From NCBI GenBank assembly GCA_964472295.1, contig CAYYJQ010000003.1:21224-85223 (forward strand): a stretch of DNA of 64,000 nucleotides, read 5' to 3'. This stretch comes from JAJRZX01 sp964472295. GTDB lineage: Bacteria > Desulfobacterota > GWC2-55-46 > JADFVP01. Positions within the stretch are counted from its first letter, which is position 1. Each line of letters starts with the position of its first letter. Under the pieces are notes generated by a model. That model searched no databases, was not told where the DNA came from, and saw only the letters and a program-made list of their open reading frames with translations. The translations under genes were made by a program, and so were the position numbers. Positions 1-8,800 of the stretch are shown piece by piece.

Positions 1-437
1 TCGTCGCCAAGGGCGGCGATGAGGTTGTCAAGGGCGCGCGCGCACCGTATGACGCCGAGCCTCTCGGCAGAACGGGCCCTCTCCCAGACCCTTGTGCTGT
101 TTAACGATTTCAGATAATGATCCACATAACCGAGCTTCTCGAAGAACCCGTAGACCCTTGGATAGAGACGGGGCTCCACAAAGTCCATCTGGTCCGTAAG
201 GGCCTCCTCGATGACAATCCAGTCCATGGAGCCCTTCCTTGAACGGAGCCGCTCGGCGGAGACATTCCCCGGGTAATGCACCATGGAAGAGACGATGGGA
301 CCATAGTATGCCCTCTTCATGTCGAGACGGAGGAAGCGCTGCCTTCGGAAAAAACGTCTCAGGAAGGCGAAGAGGATAATGAGGACAATGGTGCCGAAGA
401 TAAAGGCAATTGTGAGGATAAGGGCCTGGCGGGTCAC
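1..437 (-). CDS. Membrane-anchored protein of unknown function (HEAT-repeat-like), C-terminus cut by window edge
   Basis: The reading frame runs off the left edge, so only about 145 N-terminal residues are visible. A GTG start at 437 is chosen because an in-frame stop lies four codons upstream and no ATG precedes the conserved-looking part. Residues 6-26 form one hydrophobic segment followed by an arginine-rich patch (FLRRFFRRQRF), as expected for a membrane anchor with a cytoplasmic domain. The visible end (RCARALDNLIAALGDE) resembles the start of HEAT-like helical repeats, but too little is present to be sure. A near-consensus promoter lies about 110 bases upstream. Function unknown. Confidence 0.6.
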   Translation of the reverse strand, partial: MTRQALILTIAFIFGTIVLIILFAFLRRFFRRQRFLRLDMKRAYYGPIVSSMVHYPGNVSAERLRSRKGSMDWIVIEEALTDQMDFVEPRLYPRVYGFFEKLGYVDHYLKSLNSTRVWERARSAERLGVIRCARALDNLIAALGD

Positions 438-547
438 GATAAGGACTCTTTAATTAGGAGATTATGGAGACGCCCAGCTGTCTTTGAGGAGTGGGCGTAT
501 GGAGGGTAGGTCGCGGCCCGAGAAAAGGCAAGATTGGTCTCAAAAGA

Positions 548-577
548 AGTATACTACACCGTTATCCCTGGTGTCAA
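548..577 (-). promoter_or_regulatory. Sigma-70-type promoter for the truncated membrane protein gene
   Basis: On the minus strand the sequence reads TTGACA, an 18-base spacer, then TATACT. Transcription would start near 541 and give a leader of about 100 bases before the GTG at 437. Confidence 0.6.
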
Positions 578-636
578 GGGTTTTTTTACGTGTTCTCAAA
601 AAAAACTCTGAACTGGCCAGGCGTGGTCTCTGGCCC

Positions 637-1128
637 TCAATCGCTCTCATGGGAGCGCCAGTGCTCAACCCCTGAGATAAACTCAATATCAAAGGAACGG
701 CGCTGGTCCGGGCTCAGTATCTTTCTCATGGCGACTATGTGGCTGTACCTCTTCACCATGATGTTGTTCCTGAGGGCGCCAATCTCCTTTATCTTCCTCT
801 TGATGGCGAGCATATCCGGTTTCTTACTCGTTACCATGTTCTTGAGCTCGGCCTTTCTGAAGGCGAGTTCCGCCTTCAACGGCCCCATATTCCTCTTGAT
901 CTCCAAATGCATACTCTCGAGCTTGGCCCTCTGGTCCGGGCTAAGGGAATCCTGCCATCCGTAATGGCCGTGCCTCATGGCCCCGCCGTGGGCCCTTGAC
1001 ATGGCTGTGCTGCGAACCATTACATTCTTGTGCTTTTCGGCTACCTTCTTGGACGAATCGGCGTATGAGAGACCTGTAAAGACAAAAAAGACAAGCGCCG
1101 TAACCGCAATGCTCTTAATAGATTTCAT
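637..1128 (-). CDS. Spy/CpxP-like periplasmic protein (LTXXQ family)
   Basis: A 163-residue protein with a clear signal peptide (residues 1-23, cleavage after SYA). The mature part is helical, basic and rich in methionine and histidine. It contains two LSPDQR motifs (residues 62-67 and 138-143), which match the LTxxQ signature of the Spy/CpxP/ZraP family of periplasmic chaperones and envelope-stress sensors. The His/Met cluster around residues 43-58 could bind metal, as in ZraP; that is inference. It is a single gene with its own promoter at 1222-1249 and a purine-rich ribosome site (AAGAGGGGGG) before the ATG. Confidence 0.75.
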   Translation of the reverse strand: MKSIKSIAVTALVFFVFTGLSYADSSKKVAEKHKNVMVRSTAMSRAHGGAMRHGHYGWQDSLSPDQRAKLESMHLEIKRNMGPLKAELAFRKAELKNMVTSKKPDMLAIKRKIKEIGALRNNIMVKRYSHIVAMRKILSPDQRRSFDIEFISGVEHWRSHESD

Positions 1129-1221
1129 CTATTCCCCCCCTCTTAATGTGTAATGCCTCGATGTAAGAAGCAATGTATCTTTATTGATAAGCCCGGCAGA
1201 AAAATGATTTTTCAAGTAATC

Positions 1222-1249
1222 ATTATACATATACTGTTAGGAATGGCAA
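1222..1249 (-). promoter_or_regulatory. Promoter for the Spy-like gene
   Basis: The minus strand reads TTGCCA, a 16-base spacer, then a perfect TATAAT. It lies about 95 bases upstream of the ATG at 1128 and directly after the terminator of the preceding gene. Confidence 0.6.
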
Positions 1250-1267
1250 CAAAATACCCTGAGTCCG

Positions 1268-1304
1268 AAAAAAAGCAAGGGCGCGCCCAACGGCGCGCCC
1301 TTGC
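1268..1304 (-). terminator. Intrinsic terminator of the exported hypothetical protein gene
   Basis: A perfect 13-bp GC-rich stem (arms 1275-1287 and 1292-1304, loop of four) is followed on the minus strand by seven Ts (1268-1274). This is a textbook rho-independent terminator about 25 bases after the stop at 1327. Confidence 0.92.
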
Positions 1305-1326
1305 CCCTGTTACCATCCGCCAAGTC

Positions 1327-2364
1327 TTAATCGCTCCTGGCAAATCTTACGCCGCCGCCGGGGCGATACGTTACGTGAGCCCCGGAAAGATGCCTCTTGG
1401 TCTCACTGAAACCAATGACCGAGACCTTCCCGGAGCATACCCTGTAATCGCGCACCACCGTAACCCTGGCATTAGCCTTGAGACTAACGCGCTTCAGGCT
1501 CACCGTGGCACATCCCTCCGTGGGTCCCTCATTACCATAGAAGCCATAGTATCTCGTACCGCCTACGTTCTTTACAAAGTCTGTCTTTAAAAGCGCTATC
1601 TCGCGCACCGTATCCTCAATGGAACTCCGCCCTGAGGCCCACTGCCCCTCAAGAGACCTGAGCCTCTTCGCCTCAAGGGCGCTGTCCTTTACATAATCCA
1701 CTCCCTCAAGGGCAACCCCTTCGCGCAGTTCCACCACATCCCTGCCGCCATTGATAAAATCATAGTTCTTCATTACCTGAAACTTCGCCTGCCCCTCTCC
1801 ATCACAGGCCGCAAACCATACCCCCCCTGAGCCCTTTAAGAGCAGGTAGGTAAAGGCCTCGATGGCCGGGACCTCGGTGAGGCGCTTGAACCTGCCGTAT
1901 CGCATTGGGATGACGTAACGGGGGCGCCCGCCCCGGGTCACGCAGGATATTGTCGCAGTCTCAAAGATGTCTATGGATGAGTACCCCGACTCTCGCTCTC
2001 CTTTGGAGAAAGGACTGCGCGAGAGTACCTTCGGGGCCTCGCGGAGCGCGCCAAGTGACGGAAGGGCCACGGCCTTGTATCTCGCGGGCTCCACTGCGTG
2101 CTCCATCATCAACCCAACAAGTCCATGACCCGTGTTATCATCATACCTTCCAAGCACCCTGTAGTCCCTGTCCCCGGCAAGTCCATCTGGAAGGCTGGTG
2201 AGGATAAATGTATGGGTCCTGTCTACAATATATACGGCCCGTACGCCGGTCTGCCCTATAAACGCCTGCCTCAGCCCGCCTCCTGCGGCAAAGGCCCCCC
2301 AAGGCATGAGGGATAGAAGGGCAAAAAGAACAAAGACCGCCCTGAGTAAAAGTGTCTTCACCAT
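1327..2364 (-). CDS. Exported protein of unknown function
   Basis: A 345-residue protein. The ATG at 2364 is preferred over a longer frame because it has an excellent GAGGAGG ribosome site and begins a classic signal peptide (positively charged start, hydrophobic core, cleavage near AFA-AGG). The mature part has only two or three cysteines and no motif I can assign. A central region (FVKNVGG..YYGFYGNEG) and a C-terminal basic tail stand out. The gene is monocistronic and ends at a strong terminator. I recognise no family. Confidence 0.7.
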   Translation of the reverse strand: MVKTLLLRAVFVLFALLSLMPWGAFAAGGGLRQAFIGQTGVRAVYIVDRTHTFILTSLPDGLAGDRDYRVLGRYDDNTGHGLVGLMMEHAVEPARYKAVALPSLGALREAPKVLSRSPFSKGERESGYSSIDIFETATISCVTRGGRPRYVIPMRYGRFKRLTEVPAIEAFTYLLLKGSGGVWFAACDGEGQAKFQVMKNYDFINGGRDVVELREGVALEGVDYVKDSALEAKRLRSLEGQWASGRSSIEDTVREIALLKTDFVKNVGGTRYYGFYGNEGPTEGCATVSLKRVSLKANARVTVVRDYRVCSGKVSVIGFSETKRHLSGAHVTYRPGGGVRFARSD

Positions 2365-2776
2365 CTCAACCTCCTCAATGTGTGCTGTGTCTACATGTAA
2401 TGCTTCTTCACCTATGTCCAGGTATTGCACAGGCCATGCCATGGCCCCATCCTGGCCATAACATCCCTTAAAACAAGAGGAAAATCGAGAAACACAGACG
2501 CAGGGCAAATCAAGGAGCTGTGCGCTTCTGGCATATCTTCAAGGTTTGCGAGGCAAGTCGTGATCACCAGAAGAGCGTCCACGAAAGAAAAAACGCGCGG
2601 AAAGGGCACGGGGTGTGCGCTTTTTCCCCCTGTGCGCTTTTGGAGGCTTCCCAGATAGAGATAACCGCGGGACAAGTCCCCATAGGTATTGACCTCAGCC
2701 TCAATTTGGTTTTATAATAATCTCCATACGCCATACGCGCCCCCTGAGGATCAACCCTGTAAGAAGGCAGATAATC
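2365..2776. other. Intergenic region between divergent genes
   Basis: About 410 bases hold no credible gene. The right end contains the promoter for the PilZ gene. A short direct repeat (TGTGCGCTTTT twice within about 30 bases near 2615-2640) is the only other structure seen. Small open frames here lack ribosome sites. Confidence 0.5.
2689..2718 (+). promoter_or_regulatory. Promoter for the PilZ gene
   Basis: TTGACC at 2689-2694, an 18-base spacer and a perfect TATAAT at 2713-2718, about 60 bases upstream of the TTG start at 2777. Confidence 0.65.
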
Positions 2777-3097
2777 TTGTCAGAACGAAGGGCGAACAAG
2801 AGGGTATCCCTAAGAGACAATGTCCGCTACGGCCCCACAGAGCCGCCGCAACACATCTCTTTTATTACCAACCTCTCCACCACGGGAGTCTACATACATA
2901 CAAACAGGGTCTTCGCCCTCGGTACAAGGCTCTTTCTTGTCTTTGAGACCAGGAACGGCAGACTCAAGGCCGAGGGTGTAGTAGTCTGGACGAGAAAGGC
3001 CCCACCCCACCTCATTCGTCATATCAAGAGCGGCATGGGCATCAAGTTCACAAGGGCTGATGAGGCCCTGCTCGACCTTGTGCGGGAGAGGTCCTGA
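2777..3097 (+). CDS. PilZ-domain protein, candidate c-di-GMP receptor
   Basis: A 106-residue single-domain protein starting at TTG, with an AGAAGG sequence upstream as ribosome site. It carries both PilZ c-di-GMP-binding motifs: the RxxxR element (Arg5 to Arg9) and N-x-S-x-x-G (Asn32, Ser34, Gly37). The C-terminal part (GVVVWTRK..GMGIKFTRA) fits the second half of the PilZ barrel. It probably binds c-di-GMP and passes the signal to a partner. An HD-GYP protein at 35.5 kb could be part of the same network, though not in the same operon. Confidence 0.85.
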   Translation: MSERRANKRVSLRDNVRYGPTEPPQHISFITNLSTTGVYIHTNRVFALGTRLFLVFETRNGRLKAEGVVVWTRKAPPHLIRHIKSGMGIKFTRADEALLDLVRERS

Positions 3098-3208
3098 AAA
3101 GACGCTGTTCCTGCCTTCCCCCTTTCTCTCCCATAGCCGCCCGCTTTCCAAACCCCCTGCCCTGTGCTATGATTATGTGATACAAGTTAACAATGACAGG
3201 GCTAAACC

Positions 3209-4687
3209 ATGATAAAAAAGACATCAAGACTCGTAGTCCCCAATGACCCCGGCTACATAAAGGGCATAACCGCCTACTCAAGGGAACTGGCACGGCGCAT
3301 GGGCTTTACGCCGACCGAGACAAGGCAGATAAACCGCGCCCTCTCCGTTGCGGCCATGAATGTAATGACCGAGGCCTTCAACCCCTATGACGACGAGTTC
3401 TTCGAGATTACCTTCAAGGCACACGATGACGGCCTGCAGATAAACATTGACGACATGGGCCTGCCCTTTTCATTCAATGTCAGGGAGAAGAAGGAGACGG
3501 CCACGGACCTCAAGGCCATAGAGAGGAACGTCGACAAGGTGGTCTTTGTGAACAGGGGCAAGAAGGGCAAGGAGCTCCAGATGTTCAAGTACCTCAAAGG
3601 CAGGCACGTTGAGGAGATATTCACGCCAGAGGAATTAAGGCCCTTTGGTGTCTGCGAGATACCGGCGCGGGACCGTGACCTTGAGATACGCCCCATGAGG
3701 CCCGAAGAGGCCACCGAGGTATCGCGGTGCATTTACAGGACCTACCGTTACACCTACCTGAAGGAAGACCTCTACTTTCCCGAACGTATCGAGACCATGA
3801 ACCGCGATGGCAAGATGGTCTCCATAGTTGCCGTGAACGAAAAGGACGAAGTTGCCGGACACTTCGCCATCATGCCGAGACCCAACGGCAAGGTGGCCGA
3901 GATAGGCGTTGCCGTTGTAATGCCAAGGTACAGGGGCAGGGGAATCATGAAGAAGATGCTCACGCGCCTCATGGACGAGGCGCGTGAGCGCTCGCTATAT
4001 GCGCTTTACGGCAACGCCCTTACAGTGCATGCCCTCAGCCAGAGGGCCAACCTCAAGTTCGGTTTTCACGAGACAGCCCTGCAGCTCGGCTGGATTCCCC
4101 CCGGCTCGACACGGGTCATAAAGGAACGGGGGCTAAAGGGCGCTGGCAACATCCTTACCTTCTTCAAGTACCTTAAGGAGACCCCTCCCTACCCTGTATT
4201 CATACCCGGTCATTACTCGAAAATACTCTCAAGGATATACGCGGGCCTTGGGCTCATGCGCGTACAAGAACCTCCCATGCCCATCACAATGGCCGTGCTC
4301 ACGCCCGAGTCGGAGATAAACCTCAAACTCAAACCCCTTCACAGGACGGCCATTATCGAGGTACGACGCTTTGGAAAGGACTTCCTTGAGCGCCTGAGGG
4401 CCAAGACCTCTGAACTCTCAAGAAGGAACTTCAACGCCCTGTACATGGACCTTGAACTGAGAGACCCCTTTACCCCCGAGGCCGCGCTCATGGCCGAGGA
4501 TCTGGGTTTTTTCTTCTCGGGCCTTTTGCCCGACTTCTCGGGCGGCGATATACTCAGGCTCCAGCGATATAATACACGGGTATGTTACGATGAGATTCAC
4601 ACGTCCTCGGTCTTTGGAAACGAGATCGTAAAGTATATTGAATCAGAGGACCGGCGGATAAAGTTTCATCAGGGGGCCATACCCTGA
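3209..4687 (+). CDS. Fusion of an RsbW-like ATPase domain with a GNAT acetyltransferase
   Basis: 492 residues. Residues 1-130 look like an anti-sigma-factor (HATPase_c_2, RsbW-like) domain: a helix with the N-box position (AAMNVMTEAF), then alternating strands and IDDMGLPF, which resembles the D-x-G-x-P G1 box. The usual N-box glutamate/asparagine pair is not fully conserved. Residues about 160-300 are a GNAT fold: EIRPMRPEEA at the start and PRYRGRGIMKKM, the acetyl-CoA pyrophosphate loop R-x-x-G-x-G/A. The remaining 190 residues resemble a second, degenerate acyltransferase-like half. Such ATPase-GNAT proteins exist in several phyla but their role is unsettled. The DUF2156 protein next door, itself GNAT-like, converges on it. 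Confidence 0.75.
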   Translation: MIKKTSRLVVPNDPGYIKGITAYSRELARRMGFTPTETRQINRALSVAAMNVMTEAFNPYDDEFFEITFKAHDDGLQINIDDMGLPFSFNVREKKETATDLKAIERNVDKVVFVNRGKKGKELQMFKYLKGRHVEEIFTPEELRPFGVCEIPARDRDLEIRPMRPEEATEVSRCIYRTYRYTYLKEDLYFPERIETMNRDGKMVSIVAVNEKDEVAGHFAIMPRPNGKVAEIGVAVVMPRYRGRGIMKKMLTRLMDEARERSLYALYGNALTVHALSQRANLKFGFHETALQLGWIPPGSTRVIKERGLKGAGNILTFFKYLKETPPYPVFIPGHYSKILSRIYAGLGLMRVQEPPMPITMAVLTPESEINLKLKPLHRTAIIEVRRFGKDFLERLRAKTSELSRRNFNALYMDLELRDPFTPEAALMAEDLGFFFSGLLPDFSGGDILRLQRYNTRVCYDEIHTSSVFGNEIVKYIESEDRRIKFHQGAIP

Positions 4688-4735
4688 TGGACGGGGGGCA
4701 AGGGGCGGAGGCGGTAGGCCCTCTTCTTGCTCTGT

Positions 4736-5782
4736 CTATGATAGGGCCCCTGACAACAATCTCCTCAGCGCCCCCATGGGGCCGTCAAAGAACCCCACGA
4801 GCCTTGAGCTCTCGTATAGTTCCCTGAGGGGTAGGCGGGACCTGTGGGCAAAGTATATCTTTCGCCTGATGACGCTACTATCCCTGTAGAGCCCGTCCCT
4901 CAGCCCACCTGCATACCTTGACTTGAAAAAAGATAGGCCCTTGAAGGGATACATGGCGCCGCCTCTCTCGTAAAGGAAACGGAAGATGTGCTTCATGAGG
5001 GACGAATGCCTGTACATGGCGTCCTCCACGTCGCAGAATGGCGAGAGCCCCAGCGAGAGGGCCTCGACGCCTTCTTTTCTGAAGGTGTCTATGGCGCGTC
5101 TCATGACAAGGGCCAGCGTTCCGGGATGAGCGCTTACGCGGGTTCTCAGTGCGCAGGCAAGGTAACCATAGACACGGCCATCCCTGTACATGGGGTCAAA
5201 GAAGATAAAACCCGTTACGCGCCCCCCATCGGTAGCGATGAACCTTCTAACATCGGGCTCGTCGCGGTACACGGCCCTTCTCACAAGGAACCAGAACTCA
5301 CGGTCTCTTACCTTTTTTGTCGTAAGCCATTCTTCTGTAACCTCGCGGAGCTCAGCCTCAAGGCCCGGCCTTCCCCTCGACTCCCTTACGCGAACGCCGG
5401 CCTCAACGGCCCTCCTTATCATCCTCCTCATTGACTCCTTTGCCCTCCCCCGGTAAGTATACCCGCCAAGGAGTATCTCTGTCTCCACGCCCATCTCATT
5501 CACATAAAAGCCCATGTCCGAGAGCCGCGCCGCGGCCTCCGGCGTTACGTGGAGAAAGGCCGCGCGCGGAAAACGCTCGAGAAATGCCCCCACAAGGCGA
5601 GGGTAATCATCAAGGGCGCAGAGGGGATTTGAGAGGGCAAAGGCAGTACCCGAGGGGGCCAGGGCATAGGGTATGTAACCCTTGCCCGGGAGAAAGAAGT
5701 AGTCAAGCCCTTCCTGTAGAGAGGAATAGGCCGGGCTGTGAGAGCCGTACTTGAGGAGATAATCCCTGAGTGTGGACTTCAT
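4736..5782 (-). CDS. DUF2156 (phosphatidylglycerol lysyltransferase-like) protein
   Basis: 348 residues that match the soluble catalytic half of MprF/LPG synthases. There are two tandem GNAT-like folds, with YTYRGRAKESMRRMIRRA in the first half and VTGFIFFDPMYRDGRVYGYLACALRT in the second. No membrane flippase part is present, so it is a stand-alone DUF2156 protein. MprF-type enzymes move amino acids from aminoacyl-tRNA onto lipids; the acceptor here is unknown. A TTGAAA/TTTAAT promoter lies about 40 bases upstream. It converges on the ATPase-GNAT gene. Confidence 0.75.
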   Translation of the reverse strand: MKSTLRDYLLKYGSHSPAYSSLQEGLDYFFLPGKGYIPYALAPSGTAFALSNPLCALDDYPRLVGAFLERFPRAAFLHVTPEAAARLSDMGFYVNEMGVETEILLGGYTYRGRAKESMRRMIRRAVEAGVRVRESRGRPGLEAELREVTEEWLTTKKVRDREFWFLVRRAVYRDEPDVRRFIATDGGRVTGFIFFDPMYRDGRVYGYLACALRTRVSAHPGTLALVMRRAIDTFRKEGVEALSLGLSPFCDVEDAMYRHSSLMKHIFRFLYERGGAMYPFKGLSFFKSRYAGGLRDGLYRDSSVIRRKIYFAHRSRLPLRELYESSRLVGFFDGPMGALRRLLSGALS

Positions 5783-5821
5783 CTCTGGTTCCCATATTTT
5801 CTCTTCACATGCATACCCCTT

Positions 5822-5850
5822 ATTAAAACACCACTTGGCCGCCTTTTCAA
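5822..5850 (-). promoter_or_regulatory. Promoter for the DUF2156 gene
   Basis: Minus strand TTGAAA, a 17-base spacer, then TTTAAT. Confidence 0.55.
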
Positions 5851-5894
5851 GGCGCCGCGCTCAAGCGCCCCTCTCACGCCTCCTCACCCACCCT

Positions 5895-5940
5895 AAGGAA
5901 CCTCTGCATAATTCGTCCCTGAACTGATCAGACTTTCCCT
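5895..5940 (+). repeat. Family A repeat, internally deleted copy
   Basis: It keeps the 5' end of the element (AAGGAACCTCTG..ATAATTCGTCCCTGAA) joined directly to its 3' end (TCAGACTTTCCCT). The middle three hairpins are missing. The full structure is described under the copy at 53836-53992. Confidence 0.7.
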
Positions 5941-5955
5941 TTAAAAAATCCCCTC

Positions 5956-6000
5956 ATTGGTTTTCTTTGTCTTACTTTCTTTTTTCTAAAAGAAAGTAAG
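5956..6000 (+). repeat. Family B hairpin repeat
   Basis: ATTGGTTTTCTTTG box followed by a hairpin whose arms are CTTACTTTCTTTT and AAAAGAAAGTAAG around TTCT. No T-run follows on either strand, so it is not a normal terminator. Confidence 0.85.
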
Positions 6001-6066
6001 GAAAATTTTCCATGCGTTAGTTCTTTTTTTCATGTATAATCAGGAAAAATCCAGAGGGAGGTGCAA

Positions 6067-6312
6067 ATGGCCAAATCGATTACTGCTATCAAGGACATCC
6101 TGAGGCGCGAGGAGAGGCTTGTCGAGAAGATTAAGGACACCATAACCCTCATGGCCCACAAGGAGTCAAAGGCCCTGATGCGCGGTTTTCTCAAGAACAA
6201 GAGGGCCGAGGTAAGGGAATACAAGAAGATAATAAAGAACAGCGAGAAGTGCCCGGCCATCAAGAAACCTGCGGCAAAAAAGAAGACAGCGGGCAGGCGC
6301 AAGAAGTCCTGA
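6067..6312 (+). CDS. Small basic coiled-coil-like protein of unknown function
   Basis: 81 residues. The ATG at 6067 is chosen over an in-frame GTG two codons upstream because that GTG sits inside the GGGAGGTG ribosome site. The protein is strongly charged and predicted helical, ending in a lysine-rich tail (PAAKKKTAGRRKKS) like the AK-rich tails of histone-H1-like bacterial proteins. A TATAAT lies near 6034 without a good -35. It may bind nucleic acid; this is inference from composition only. Confidence 0.65.
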   Translation: MAKSITAIKDILRREERLVEKIKDTITLMAHKESKALMRGFLKNKRAEVREYKKIIKNSEKCPAIKKPAAKKKTAGRRKKS

Positions 6313-6409
6313 TTCTGCTGAGGTGGAAAACGCGCGGGGCGTTCTCATATTAAGGGACGCCCTGCCCTGTATAGAGGCGCTGGTCTTTAATAGCGCAAGG
6401 AGTCTTGAG

Positions 6410-6736
6410 ATGAGCAACGGACTACCGGCCTTTTTTCAGGAGGTAAGCGAGAGGTTTCCAGAGGTCTTCCGGCACTATAGCGCCCTTGGCGAATCCGTGT
6501 CCGCGCTCGGGGCCATGGACGAAAAGACTCAAGAACTGGTAAAACTGGGTATAGCCATAGGCGCCGGCACTGAGGGCGCTGTTCATTCACACACGAGGAG
6601 GGCCCTTGGGCTCGGGGCCACGGAGAAGGAAATTGTCCAGTGCGCGCTCCTTGCCATTACGGCCATAGGGTGGCCCGGAGCCATGGCGGCGCTAACGTGG
6701 ATTGACGACATCATCGCGGACATAAAGTCCGAGTAG
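6410..6736 (+). CDS. Carboxymuconolactone decarboxylase family protein (AhpD-like fold)
   Basis: 108 residues from an ATG with an AAGGAG ribosome site; a longer upstream frame is rejected. The central stretch EKTQELVKLGIAIGAG..HSHTRRALGLGATEKEIVQ is typical of the CMD family. The redox CxxC pair of AhpD peroxidases is absent, so a lyase-type or non-redox role is likelier than alkylhydroperoxidase activity. The conserved histidines of the HSH motif remain. It follows the small basic protein gene by about 100 bases and may be co-transcribed. Confidence 0.8.
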   Translation: MSNGLPAFFQEVSERFPEVFRHYSALGESVSALGAMDEKTQELVKLGIAIGAGTEGAVHSHTRRALGLGATEKEIVQCALLAITAIGWPGAMAALTWIDDIIADIKSE

Positions 6737-6765
6737 GTCCACGCCAAAGCCCGGTCAGGGCTCTT

Positions 6766-6828
6766 CAGGGAACCACTGGTCAAGGCACCTTTCCTTAATT
6801 CGTCTCTGAATCAAGGACAAATTTCCTC
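6766..6828 (+). repeat. Degenerate family A remnant
   Basis: AGGGAACC, then CCTTAATTCGTCTCTGAATCAAGG, which matches the first hairpin of the CTCTCCTTAATTC subtype, then AAATTTCC. The middle and end are lost or too changed to align by eye. Confidence 0.4.
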
Positions 6829-6913
6829 TACCCCGGAGGAACTGCACTTCATTATTGAACCAGTGGGAATGAACTTGTTGTTGTTTTTTTCTCCACTCCA
6901 TATTTCACTTTTT

Positions 6914-8734
6914 TCAATAATCAATCCCCACGTCCTCCCTGCCGCTTTTATCATCCGCCATGGGATCAACGATACTGATTAGTGTCTGGCCGGGCACTGC
7001 CTGAGGGATTTTTGTCCGGGTAAAGACGCTTGCCTCGCCGGTATCAGAGACAAGAAATAGCGGCGTTGCAGAGGGAAACTTCTTTAGAAAATCCTCATAA
7101 CCGAACTCTTCCGTAAGCCTTGTCTTCTTGAGAACAGCCCCGCGAGCGAACCTCCTTGAGATGGACCAGTAATCGCAGTCCGGCCCGAAGAGGAACCTGC
7201 CGTGAAGGCCATCGGACATGGACTTGCCAGGGGACTTGCCAAGCACGAGCTGGTAGAGCTCTGAACTGTCGAATATGCGCTTGAAGTGAAGTATGGCAAG
7301 GGAGTTGGTCTCGTTGTTGGGCGTCATGGCAAGGAGTCTCCCTATGCCGTCCATATCTATGTCCTTCAAGACTGACTCGGATGTGCCGCTCCCGTGGTAG
7401 GCCTTGAGGCCTCTCATTCTCGCGGCCATGACGCTTGCGCGGTTTGTATCCACGAGCGCCACCTTCAGGCCCGTGTCCATAAGGGTCTTCGCCAGTTCCT
7501 GCGCCCAGGAAGAGGCCCCTATAATAAAAAATCCGCTTGGTTTCGCCATTGCCACGCCGAGGAGCCTTGCGAATACACCTGCGCCAAGGCCGTAAAATAC
7601 CACTGTGGCAATAATTACGTAGAATGTCACGGAGAGAAGTTCGGCCCCCTGGGCACTGCCCGCCTCCACGAGGCGGAGCGCGAAGACAGATGATACGGCG
7701 GCGGCCACTATTCCCCTTGGGGCAACGAGGGCTATGAAGGCGCGCTCGGACCACGTAAGGGCCGAGCCCAGCGTTGAGACCATGACCGCCGCCGGGCGGA
7801 CGACGAAGACCATGACGGCAGTGAAGAGAAGGCTCTCAAGGGCGAGGTGAGAAAAACCATCAGTCTTGAGGCGCGCGGCAAGGACGATGAAGAGCACGGA
7901 TATGAGGAGCACTCGGAGGTTTTCCTTGAACTCCACGATATGGCTTATGTTGACTCCGCCCCGGTTCGTGAGAAAGGCCCCCAAGAGCGTTACGGCGAGG
8001 AGGCCGGACTCGGGTTGAACGAGGTTTGAGAACGTATAGGAGCCAAATATCATGAAGAGCGTCACGGCGTTCTGCATGAAGTCCGGGACAAGGTAGCGCT
8101 TGAGAAGGGCTATGAGAATAAAGCCCGCCCCAAGGCCGGTTACGCCTCCGGCAAGGAGGGTCTTCAGTATGCCCAGGGCCGCGACGCCATGCACCTGGTG
8201 GAACCTTCCTCCTGCAATGGCCTCGTAGACAAGGACAGCGAATACGGCCCCGAGCGGGTCTGTGACAATGGCCTCCCAGCGGAGCACGCAGGCCACCCTT
8301 CTGGTGGGCCTTATCTGTCTTAGCAGGGGAATAATGACCGTGGGACCGGTTACGACGAGTATGGCGCCAAGGAGGAGGGCCATCTGCACGGTGAAGCCGA
8401 GGACGTAATAGGCGGCCACAGCGCCGAGTATCCATGTGACAATGGTTCCCGTAATGACGAGCCTGTTGACAACAGCACCCTGACCGCGGAGTTCATCGAG
8501 TTTGAGGCTGAGGCCCCCCTCGAAGAGTATAACGGCCACGGCAAGGGAGACCATTGGGAGGAGGGTATCTCCAAAGATGGCGTCTGGGTCTATTATACCC
8601 GTGAGCGGCCCCGCGACTATGCCGAAGACAAGGAGCACCAGTATGGACGGAACCCTCACGAGCCAGGCAATCCACTGGGCGGCAATGCCGAGCATTACGA
8701 TTACGGCGCTCCATATGATTATGTCCTCGCTCAT
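6914..8734 (-). CDS. CPA1/NhaP-type cation:proton antiporter with C-terminal TrkA-N domain
   Basis: 606 residues from the ATG at 8734. A start at 8782 is possible but leaves an odd hydrophilic leader. Residues 1-390 contain about 12 membrane segments of the Na+/H+ or K+/H+ exchanger fold, including ILFEGGLSLKLDEL, TDPLGAVFAVLVYEAI (the T-D-P antiporter signature) and VAPRGIVAAAVSSVFAL. From about residue 395 comes a Rossmann RCK/TrkA-N domain that begins GFFIIGASSWAQELAK. Its nucleotide loop is GASSWA instead of GxGxxG, so nucleotide binding may be weak or altered. It lies just downstream of a K+ channel gene in the same direction, which fits coordinated K+/H+ handling. Confidence 0.88.
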   Translation of the reverse strand: MSEDIIIWSAVIVMLGIAAQWIAWLVRVPSILVLLVFGIVAGPLTGIIDPDAIFGDTLLPMVSLAVAVILFEGGLSLKLDELRGQGAVVNRLVITGTIVTWILGAVAAYYVLGFTVQMALLLGAILVVTGPTVIIPLLRQIRPTRRVACVLRWEAIVTDPLGAVFAVLVYEAIAGGRFHQVHGVAALGILKTLLAGGVTGLGAGFILIALLKRYLVPDFMQNAVTLFMIFGSYTFSNLVQPESGLLAVTLLGAFLTNRGGVNISHIVEFKENLRVLLISVLFIVLAARLKTDGFSHLALESLLFTAVMVFVVRPAAVMVSTLGSALTWSERAFIALVAPRGIVAAAVSSVFALRLVEAGSAQGAELLSVTFYVIIATVVFYGLGAGVFARLLGVAMAKPSGFFIIGASSWAQELAKTLMDTGLKVALVDTNRASVMAARMRGLKAYHGSGTSESVLKDIDMDGIGRLLAMTPNNETNSLAILHFKRIFDSSELYQLVLGKSPGKSMSDGLHGRFLFGPDCDYWSISRRFARGAVLKKTRLTEEFGYEDFLKKFPSATPLFLVSDTGEASVFTRTKIPQAVPGQTLISIVDPMADDKSGREDVGIDY

Positions 8735-8800
8735 TGCAGGTTGGCCTTTCTTTTGTAACCACTGGCCATGAAATGATGCCATGCGGGCCGGGAACGCCTC

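Noticed and set aside
5971..6000. Treating family B hairpins as ordinary intrinsic terminators
   Set aside because: No T-run follows the stem on either strand in most copies, and several lie upstream of genes.
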